Assembly: GCA_002405835.1 (NCBI GenBank)
Contig: DHMO01000012.1
Location: 10,980-74,979 of the forward strand
From: Lentisphaeria bacterium UBA4640
GTDB lineage: Bacteria > Verrucomicrobiota > Lentisphaeria > Victivallales > UBA1829
DNA: 64,000 bases
Direction of reading: 5' to 3'
Both the position numbers and the translations under genes were made by a program. The notes below the pieces were generated by a model that ran no database searches, was not told where the DNA came from, and saw only the letters and a program-made list of their open reading frames with translations. Shown here in pieces: positions 17,831-24,500 of the stretch (position 1 is its first letter; the number at the start of each line of letters is the position of its first letter).

Positions 17831-18055
17831 TCAGCGTTCATCCATTGTTGCGAGTTCTATGGCAATGCCAAGGGTTTCCAGGACGCTTTGGAGCTTGTCG
17901 AACTGAACCGTTTTTTTGCCGTCCTCCAGGTCGCGGACAAAACGGACGCCTACATTGGCCAGCTGGGAAAGACGGAGCTGGGAAACTTTTTGCCGTTTGC
18001 GTTCCGTCCGCACAAAATCCGCAAGCTGGGCGGCTGTGGTAAGTTCAATCTTCAT
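17831..18055 (-). CDS. small XRE/HipB-like DNA-binding protein
   Basis: A 74-aa protein from MKIELTT (an ATG one codon earlier is equally possible). It is a single Cro/C1-type helix-turn-helix with the HipB/y4mF sequence style: LADFVRTERKRQKVSQLRLSQLANVGVRFVRDLEDGK, then LQSVLETLGIAIEL. Relatives usually act as antitoxin-repressors beside a HipA kinase, but no hipA is present within several kb, so it is an orphan here. Promoter: TTGAAA, 16 bp, TATGAT on the minus strand (about 18090-18125). Two copies of a palindromic repeat lie upstream and may be its operators. Identical terminator stems bracket the gene. Confidence 0.85.
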   Translation of the reverse strand: MKIELTTAAQLADFVRTERKRQKVSQLRLSQLANVGVRFVRDLEDGKKTVQFDKLQSVLETLGIAIELATMDER

Positions 18056-18130
18056 CAAGTTTCCCCTTGTAATTCTTTTCTGTCTATATTAATTATCATA
18101 ACCTATAAAAAGAATTTTTCAAGTGTAAAA

Positions 18131-18199
18131 CGCCCCGATCGGGTTGATTCTATGAAAAAATGAGTATTTTTTTATAAAAACGCCCCGAACGGGTCGATT
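18131..18199. repeat. two palindromic repeats upstream of the XRE gene
   Basis: CGCCCCGATCGGGTTGATT (18131-18149) and CGCCCCGAACGGGTCGATT (18181-18199) start exactly 50 bp apart. Each contains a CCCG(A/T)(A/T)CGGG-type palindrome. The first lies just upstream of the -35 box of the XRE gene. Confidence 0.5.
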
Positions 18200-18219
18200 T
18201 TTCACTGCTTATAAAAAAA

Positions 18220-18251
18220 CACCGCATCTTCAAGAGAAAGAAGATGCGGTG
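18220..18251 (-). terminator. terminator of the 1174-aa hydrolase... upstream boundary element with duplicated stem
   Basis: CACCGCATCTTC and its complement with an 8-nt loop, followed on the minus strand by seven T residues. It lies 22 bp after the stop of the gene ending at 18273 and terminates that transcript. The 12-bp stem is identical to that of the terminator at 17786-17825. Confidence 0.75.
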
Positions 18252-18272
18252 AGAGCTTCTGACCGGGATGGC

Positions 18273-21200
18273 TTACGGCATCAGCACGAGATCCATGAAG
18301 AGGCCGGGACGTTTCGGGGCTTCACCGATTCCGGGGGTGAGCTGGAGGAATCCGGCTCGTCCGTTCTTCGTTCCAATGTTGACAAGAACGTTCATGCGCA
18401 TGGATGATCCGGCTTCCAGACGGAACGGACTTACACTTTGACGCGGGAACGCAAACTCGTAAACCGTGCGGTCCGGATAGCGGCGGATGGCCGTCGGCAC
18501 ATCACGGAGGAGACCGATCTCCTTTTCCAGACTGTCGTAGGTCGCCGCGGAGGCTTTTGTGCGGAAGATCACCGGTTTCCCGCTGACCAGAGCGGAGGCG
18601 TACTCGAAGTCGTCGTCCTGGTAATCCTTGACCTCTTTCAGGGCATTGCGGACCGGATCAAAGGCAAACTGAATACCGTCGCCCTTCCAGAGTCCGGAGA
18701 CTCCGACGGGGGATTCCACATTGTCCCGCTTGAAGACTGTTACGCCGAGATAAAGATGGGCGTCATCCCACATGATCCGCGCGTTCGCACGGATGGCGTC
18801 TTCGGCGGTGGTCCAGGGTTTGAGTTTTGTGCGCAAAGCCAGCGGAATCTCCTTCGCCTGAGCGTTCCAGTCGGAGAGATCACCGTCGATCACCGGAGCT
18901 TTTTCCGCTTTGGGGGCGAGGATTGCACGCAGGTTCCAGCTGAATTTCTTTTCGGCTCCTCCGGTCGTCCGGATCGTTGCCTGAACGGTATTGTCCTTCA
19001 GCGAGACGGGGGAGGGGAGAGAAAATGCCACTTCACCGAACTCTTCCGGAGCAATTGCGGCGAATGACAGTTTTCTGCCGATAGTTTCAACGGTTCCGGC
19101 GAGCGGTTTGGTTCCGAGATTGTGAATCCGGACTTTGAATTCTTTTTCCGCAACGACAACGGCGTTTGCGTCAAAGAGGTCTGTTCCCGCGCTCAGGTCG
19201 GCTTTCCGGATGGCAGCTGCAAGGTCGGCTGCGGAAAGTTCCGTTTCCAGATAGACCGGAAATTCGTTGAGCTCGATTTCTCCGCCCTTGATTTCCGTTC
19301 CCATGACGTCGTAGACTGCGGCGTTTTTGAGTTCGGCGGGGAGGACCATGCGGGTTGCTTTTCCGTTCCATTTCCAGAGCGCGGCAATGCGTTTGTCTCC
19401 GCGGTCGAAAAGGTAGCAGCGGTAGTTGAATCCGAGCTTGACGCGTCCCGCCGGTTTGGCGTCTTCGAGACGGTCTGCGGCGTTTTTGCAGGCGAACATA
19501 ATCGGCGCGGGCATCGGCTGGCGGCCGTTGTCCGGGTTGCCCTGAAGCAGGAAGCCCCAGCCGCAGCCTTCAAAATCCATAGTGAAGGTGAAGTGATAAT
19601 ACTGCTGGAGTCCGTTTCCGAATCCGATCAGCATCATGCGGGTGTCGTAGGCGACGCGCTGACGCTCGAAACCGGGGATCCGGTTGTTGTCGGGGAAGAG
19701 GGAGAAGGAGCGTTCGCCGGCTTCGGTCGCGGTGATCGGGAAGTCCGGTTTGTACTTGCTGGCGACTTTCTGAAGCGTCTGAAGCTCCGGCTCGTAATCG
19801 GGAAGTTCGGGGAGCTGGCGGTACGGATGTTCCGTGATGATGTCGAGTCCCTTTCCTTCGCCTTTCGCGAGCATGGTGGAGGTCCACGCAATATCCGTGT
19901 GGCAGCTTGCGGGACCGGCGACTTTCGCATCCGGGTCGCCCGCTTTGACCGCTTCGGAGAGTTCGCGGATGAGAAGTGCATTGACTTCCGGCGTCATTTC
20001 GTAATATTTGGAGGGATCGGGGTTCTTCATGCGGCCGCCCCAGATGTTGGTTTCATTCAGCATCTCATAGATCTGAACTTTGCCGCGGTACTGCGTCGCG
20101 AGTTCGTTGAGAGCTTTTTTCCACGCCGTGAAGTCTTTCGGAATCATCGGCCAGGGGGCAAAACCTTCCGAGCCATAGCACATCATGAGGAAGAATCCGT
20201 TTTTGTGGAATTCATCCACATCGCGGAAGCCGGTGTTCGGCGTTCTGCGGTAGGTGGACCAGAGACGCAGTGCGCCGATCCGGAAATCCTTCAGAAGCGG
20301 AATGGATTTGTGAATGTTGCTGCTGCCCGGCATGTAGTTGACGCCGATTCGATGACTCAGTTTTCCGGGTTTTCCCGCGATGCCGAAGTAGACTCCGGCC
20401 TGTTTTCCGCCGACGTTGAACAGCAGGTTCGCCGCGCCGCGCAGATCCGCCGGCGGAGTGACGGAGACCGTCCGCTTTGCCGTTCCGTTTGCCTCGACTT
20501 TGACTTTTCCTGCATTTCCGGCCATGACGGTTTTGCCGAAGAAGTCTTTCAGCTCCCAGCGGATTTCCGCGTTTTCCGTTTTTCCAGCGGTATTGCGGAG
20601 TGTCAGTTCCGTTTTAACGGGTGTTCCGGGACGGTAGTATCCCTTCGCCGCATCGATTTTCGCGGAGAGCAGGAGTCCTGTTTCCGGAGTGAACTTGCTG
20701 TGTCCGCCGATGCTGTACGCGGCGTCGTCAACCCAGATTGTGCCGCCGAGGGAGCTTACGCATGGAGAAACGAAGTTTGTCACACTCGCGTATCCGGTCG
20801 CCGGATTGCCGAACATGTATATGCCTTCCGGCTTCTTGCCCCATTCGGGAATGAAGAGTTCGCAGCGGGTCCATTCCGTTCCGACGGCGAATTTTTTTGA
20901 ATAAGCCTGTCCGTTGCCGAGGAAGAGACCGATATCAACCTGCTGGTTCGGTTTTTCACCTTTGACCCAGCAGGAGAACGATGCGCTTTTGCCGACGACA
21001 AACGGGACCGGATTCAGATTGAATCTGCCATAGCTTTTCGGTTCGCGGGTGAGGCGGAAGGAATAGTTCCCGCTGTGCTTTACCTTGTCGTCGAGCGCGA
21101 CTTTGAGCTCCTTGTCCCAGAAATTGTTGCGTCCGTCGGAGAAAAGGTTGTTGTCCGCCATCTTGAAGAATTCAAAACCGTTGATTCCGGTTGCATACCA

Positions 21201-21797
21201 TCCGCGCTCGGCTCCGCCGTTGAGGATGTGATTGACCGAGGAGTCGACTTTTTCCTCCTGTTTGACGGAGATTCCGGCGGATTTGATTTTGTAGATTGCC
21301 GGCTTGTGCAGATCCACGCGGATACAAATGTTGTTTAGATCCTCCGGAGCCGGGTGAGTGACGGTGAAGGTTTCGCTTTCGCTGGAGACGGGGAAGGTTT
21401 TTGCAAAATAAAAATGTTTGTTTTCTTTTCCGCGGTTGCCTTCGAGATAGATGTTGATTTCTCCGGCACCCTCTGCTTCCGCCTGAACATTTGCGTTCAG
21501 CATCTTGCCGCGGAAATTATCCATCTTGTATCTGCGGTAGAAGCGTGTGACGATTTTTCCGGCGTTCGGCTGCTTGAAAAATTCGCGCGCATCAAGAACA
21601 ACCGCTCCGTTTTCGCCGGATACTTTGAGCGTGTGAAACAGCTCTTTGGGTTCGGTTCCGATCCCGATGGAGATTCCCTCTGCGGTTCTGCACCACCAGT
21701 TCCGGTTTTGATCGTTCTTCTCAATCTTTGTGACGTCCAGCGCATAAACGGACGCCGCAAAGAAAGCGAACGCGAGTAAAAAAAGTTTTTTCTTCAT
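18273..21797 (-). CDS. large multidomain secreted glycoside hydrolase with CBM9-like C-terminus
   Basis: A 1174-aa protein with signal peptide MKKKLFLLAFAFFAASVYA. Residues of about 20-180 match the neighbouring 181-aa protein. A second binding module covers about 190-370 (HILNGGAERGWYATG, a CBM-type jelly roll). A clan-A barrel runs from about 480 to 830: IYEMLNETNIWGG (candidate acid/base Glu near 582) and ITATEAGERSF (candidate nucleophile Glu near 693), somewhat like GH39/GH5. The C-terminal 200 residues (APVIDGDLSDWNAQAKE, YLGVTVFKRDN, DGIQFAFDP) are CBM9/DOMON-like. It is the third gene of the pseudopilin-led operon, 11 bp after the previous stop. Substrate unknown. Confidence 0.75.
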   Translation of the reverse strand: MKKKLFLLAFAFFAASVYALDVTKIEKNDQNRNWWCRTAEGISIGIGTEPKELFHTLKVSGENGAVVLDAREFFKQPNAGKIVTRFYRRYKMDNFRGKMLNANVQAEAEGAGEINIYLEGNRGKENKHFYFAKTFPVSSESETFTVTHPAPEDLNNICIRVDLHKPAIYKIKSAGISVKQEEKVDSSVNHILNGGAERGWYATGINGFEFFKMADNNLFSDGRNNFWDKELKVALDDKVKHSGNYSFRLTREPKSYGRFNLNPVPFVVGKSASFSCWVKGEKPNQQVDIGLFLGNGQAYSKKFAVGTEWTRCELFIPEWGKKPEGIYMFGNPATGYASVTNFVSPCVSSLGGTIWVDDAAYSIGGHSKFTPETGLLLSAKIDAAKGYYRPGTPVKTELTLRNTAGKTENAEIRWELKDFFGKTVMAGNAGKVKVEANGTAKRTVSVTPPADLRGAANLLFNVGGKQAGVYFGIAGKPGKLSHRIGVNYMPGSSNIHKSIPLLKDFRIGALRLWSTYRRTPNTGFRDVDEFHKNGFFLMMCYGSEGFAPWPMIPKDFTAWKKALNELATQYRGKVQIYEMLNETNIWGGRMKNPDPSKYYEMTPEVNALLIRELSEAVKAGDPDAKVAGPASCHTDIAWTSTMLAKGEGKGLDIITEHPYRQLPELPDYEPELQTLQKVASKYKPDFPITATEAGERSFSLFPDNNRIPGFERQRVAYDTRMMLIGFGNGLQQYYHFTFTMDFEGCGWGFLLQGNPDNGRQPMPAPIMFACKNAADRLEDAKPAGRVKLGFNYRCYLFDRGDKRIAALWKWNGKATRMVLPAELKNAAVYDVMGTEIKGGEIELNEFPVYLETELSAADLAAAIRKADLSAGTDLFDANAVVVAEKEFKVRIHNLGTKPLAGTVETIGRKLSFAAIAPEEFGEVAFSLPSPVSLKDNTVQATIRTTGGAEKKFSWNLRAILAPKAEKAPVIDGDLSDWNAQAKEIPLALRTKLKPWTTAEDAIRANARIMWDDAHLYLGVTVFKRDNVESPVGVSGLWKGDGIQFAFDPVRNALKEVKDYQDDDFEYASALVSGKPVIFRTKASAATYDSLEKEIGLLRDVPTAIRRYPDRTVYEFAFPRQSVSPFRLEAGSSMRMNVLVNIGTKNGRAGFLQLTPGIGEAPKRPGLFMDLVLMP

Positions 21798-21808
21798 CTG
21801 AAATCCTG

Positions 21809-22354
21809 TTATTTCTGATTGGCGGAAATTGCGGCGTTGAAGATGCGGTAAACGGCAGGCTTGTTGAGGTCAAGACGGATCGCAATGCTGTTGACGTCTT
21901 CCGGGAGAAGTTTCGTGTGAACGATTTCCGCACGCTCGGAAACGGCAAACTGCTGAGCTGTGAAATAGTGCTTTTTCTCCGCTCCGCGGTTGCCTTCGAG
22001 ATAGAGGTTGACGGCGCCGTTTCCATCTTCCGCCTGAATCTGAACTTTTGCGGAAGTTTCCTTGCCCTTGAGAGCGGCAATATTGTTCTTGATGTAGAAG
22101 CGAGTGACGATTTTTCCGGCGTTCGGCTGCTTGAAGAATTCGCGGGTGTCAATCACCAGCGCACCGTCCGCGGAGGAGACTTTCAGAGTGTTGTAAAGCT
22201 CTTTCGGTTCCGCGCCGATGGAAATGCCGTAGCCTTCGGCGGCTCTTCCGGACCAGAATTTCCCGTTGTCATTGGCTTTGAGATTGTTGACGTCGAGAGC
22301 CTGTGCGGAGAGTGCTCCGGCGAGCGCTGCGAGAAGAATGAGGGATTTTTTCAT
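21809..22354 (-). CDS. secreted single-domain paralogue of the hydrolase N-terminus
   Basis: A 181-aa protein with signal peptide MKKSLILLAALAGALSAQA. It aligns end to end with the first 180 residues of the 1174-aa gene next to it: both have KEF/KELY-type segments, then (A/T)REFFKQPNAGKIVTRFY, YLEGNRG and LNKPAVYRI/LHKPAIYKI. It is therefore a stand-alone version of that domain, probably a beta-sandwich for glycan binding (inferred). Its position, 27 bp after the pseudopilin and 11 bp before the hydrolase, points to recent duplication inside one operon. Confidence 0.75.
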   Translation of the reverse strand: MKKSLILLAALAGALSAQALDVNNLKANDNGKFWSGRAAEGYGISIGAEPKELYNTLKVSSADGALVIDTREFFKQPNAGKIVTRFYIKNNIAALKGKETSAKVQIQAEDGNGAVNLYLEGNRGAEKKHYFTAQQFAVSERAEIVHTKLLPEDVNSIAIRLDLNKPAVYRIFNAAISANQK

Positions 22355-22381
22355 GATGATAACCTTTCGTTTAGGAGTTTG

Positions 22382-23164
22382 TTAAAAATCAAGTGCGCCG
22401 ATATTGCCCCAGTTGCGGCTCCCTGTCTGTTCCGCCATAAGCCGGTCACTGTACATTCTGGAGTCCGGATTGTCGAGTCCTTTCCACGAGCGTTTGCTGA
22501 TGACATGGCCGTCGAGATAGGCGATATTCGCATAGAGTGAATGCGGTCTGCCGACCCACAGATGCTGCGGGGTAAAAACTTCACCATTGCCATTGGCGCT
22601 GCCTACACTACTCCCCGAGTATTTATTTGAGGCGGACGTGTTCAGAAAATCGGAATCAAAGAACATATATGCACGCGACGGCGCTTTGACCATCGTTACT
22701 TTTAAAGGGTCCGAACCCCAGGTTTCTGCGGCGACGTAACTGAGGCGGCTTTCGGAGGCTGAGCGGTCCTCCGGACAGCGGAATGTGTTCCAGGCGCCTT
22801 TGCCGACAGGGGTTCCCGTTGAAGAAATTTTCGCATTCATATATCTTGTTCCGAATGCGTATGGCCAATGGTATTTGATTGAATAGCGATGTCCCGGAAC
22901 CTGCCAGGAAGAGACCGACAGAATCGGCGGCATGGCATAATCGTTGAAATCGTTTCTGTATGTAGCGGAAGCGGTGCCGATCTGTTTCAGGTTTGAAGCG
23001 CAGGAGATTTTGTGAGCCGTTCTTCTGGCCGAATTGAGCGCCGGCAGGAGCATGCCCGCCAGGATGGCGATGATGGCAACTACCACGAGGAGCTCTATAA
23101 GGGTGAACCTGCAGAGTTTCCCTCTGAAGCAGGTTTTACGGGGGACCGGATGTTTTGTTTTCAT
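22382..23164 (-). CDS. H-X9-DG-type pseudopilin
   Basis: The start at 23164 (MKTKHPVPRKTCFRGK) gives 260 aa; the frame extends to 23311, but that part crosses the promoter. The class III signal is RFTLIELLVVVAIIAILAGM, with Glu at +5. The C-terminal HSLYANIAYLDGH is a perfect H-X9-DG. It is the first gene of the operon with the 181-aa domain protein and the 1174-aa hydrolase. Promoter on the minus strand: TTGCTT, 16 bp, TATAAT (about 23228-23255). As with its relatives, the biochemical role is unknown. Confidence 0.87.
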   Translation of the reverse strand: MKTKHPVPRKTCFRGKLCRFTLIELLVVVAIIAILAGMLLPALNSARRTAHKISCASNLKQIGTASATYRNDFNDYAMPPILSVSSWQVPGHRYSIKYHWPYAFGTRYMNAKISSTGTPVGKGAWNTFRCPEDRSASESRLSYVAAETWGSDPLKVTMVKAPSRAYMFFDSDFLNTSASNKYSGSSVGSANGNGEVFTPQHLWVGRPHSLYANIAYLDGHVISKRSWKGLDNPDSRMYSDRLMAEQTGSRNWGNIGALDF

Positions 23165-23480
23165 TGTCTGTCGAGCCTTTCTGTTTTTGGTTTGCAATTC
23201 TGTCTGAAAAACTGCCATGTTTAAGATTATACCATATTTTTGTGAAAAAGCAACAGGCTGAAATGAGAAATATATTAGGAATACTGACAAAAATATACGA
23301 TATAATGTCAAATGTGTTTTTCCCTGTATTTTCCGGTTTTGCGGAAGGCCGGCTTTCCGCCCAGGATGTCTGCGGGAAAGCGGAAAAGCGAAAAGATTTT
23401 TTATCCGCAGTTTGGAATTTTAAAATGATGTGCTATATTATGTACTTCAATAATGAAAACACCATTCAGGAGATAATGAT
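23165..23480. promoter_or_regulatory. divergent intergenic region, pseudopilin operon / hisG
   Basis: Contains the pseudopilin promoter (minus strand, TTGCTT-16-TATAAT) and a probable hisG promoter (TTTGGA, 17 bp, TATATT near 23443). An imperfect palindrome, TGACA...TGTCA with an AT-rich centre containing TATACGATA, lies near 23284-23310 and could be an operator. No gene or RNA was recognised in the rest. Confidence 0.4.
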
Positions 23481-24356
23481 ATGGCAGACAAACTGATGCT
23501 CGGGCTTCCGAAAGGAAGTCTGGAACAGGCGACGACCGATATGTTCGCCAAGGCCGGCTATAAGATCGAAATCAACTCCCGCTCTTATTTCCCCTCCATT
23601 GACGACCCGGAAATCGAATGCATGCTGATCCGCGCGCAGGAAATGTCCCGCTACGTGGAAGAGGGCATTCTCGACTGCGGTCTCACCGGATACGACTGGA
23701 TCCGTGAAAACGGTTCCGACGTTGTGGAAGTCGCCGAACTCGTGTACGGCAAAGTCGGACGCAACCCGCTCCGCTGGGTGCTTGCGGTTCCCGAAAACTC
23801 CAACTTCCATTCGGTCAAGGATCTGGAAGGCAAGCGCATCGCGACCGAAGCGGTCGGCATGACGAAACGCTATCTTGCGGAAAATCATGTGAACGCCACC
23901 GTTGAATTCTCCTGGGGCGCAACCGAGGTGAAGCCGCCGCGTCTCGCCGATGCGATCGTCGAGATTACCGAAACCGGTTCCTCCCTCCGCGCGAACAAGC
24001 TGAAAATCATCGATACTCTCTGTACCTCCACCACGCGTTTCATTGCGAACAAGAAGGCGATGGAGTGCCCGTTCAAGAAGAAAAAAATCGAGCGTATTGC
24101 TATGCTGCTTCAGGCGGTTCTTCTCGCGGAAGGCAAAGTCGGCATTATGCTGAACATCCGCAAGAAAGATCTGCCGAACATTCTCGGCAAACTTCCTGCG
24201 CTGGAACGCCCGACCGTCTCCGAACTCGCCGATCCCGAATGGGCGGCTCTGAACACGATTGTGACGGAACATGTCGTCCGTGATCTGATTCCGGAACTGA
24301 AGGAACTCGGTGCGTGCGGCATTGTTGAATACCCGCTGAACAAGCTGGTTGAATAA
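23481..24356 (+). CDS. hisG: ATP phosphoribosyltransferase, long form
   Basis: First enzyme of histidine biosynthesis, joining ATP and PRPP; cytoplasmic. 291 aa is the length of the long HisG form with a C-terminal regulatory ACT-like domain. Recognisable segments are LMLGLPKGSLEQATTDMF, DCGLTGYDWI, KRIATEAV, EVKPPRLADAIVEITETGSSL and the PRPP-site region before it. AGGAG lies 8 bp ahead of the start. No other his gene is nearby; a strong terminator follows, so it is monocistronic. The long form does not need HisZ and should be inhibited by histidine. Confidence 0.96.
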   Translation: MADKLMLGLPKGSLEQATTDMFAKAGYKIEINSRSYFPSIDDPEIECMLIRAQEMSRYVEEGILDCGLTGYDWIRENGSDVVEVAELVYGKVGRNPLRWVLAVPENSNFHSVKDLEGKRIATEAVGMTKRYLAENHVNATVEFSWGATEVKPPRLADAIVEITETGSSLRANKLKIIDTLCTSTTRFIANKKAMECPFKKKKIERIAMLLQAVLLAEGKVGIMLNIRKKDLPNILGKLPALERPTVSELADPEWAALNTIVTEHVVRDLIPELKELGACGIVEYPLNKLVE

Positions 24357-24363
24357 GAATTTT

Positions 24364-24430
24364 TCCGCGGATGCTCTCTCTCCCCTTGGAGGCGGTCCCC
24401 CCGCTTCTTGCATCCGCGGATTTTTTTTGC
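24364..24430 (+). terminator. intrinsic terminator of hisG
   Basis: TCCGCGGATGC (24364-24374) pairs with GCATCCGCGGA (24410-24420), followed by eight T residues. The loop is long and itself GC-rich. Confidence 0.85.
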
Positions 24431-24500
24431 CGCGGACGGCGGACAATGAGCCTTTTTGCAAAATCCGCTGTCTAATCCGGCAAAAGCGAAAGGGAATCTT

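Noticed and set aside
19122..20900. 592-codon plus-strand open frame opposite the 1174-aa hydrolase
   Set aside because: Shadow of the coding strand, Phe/Arg-rich without any recognisable domain.
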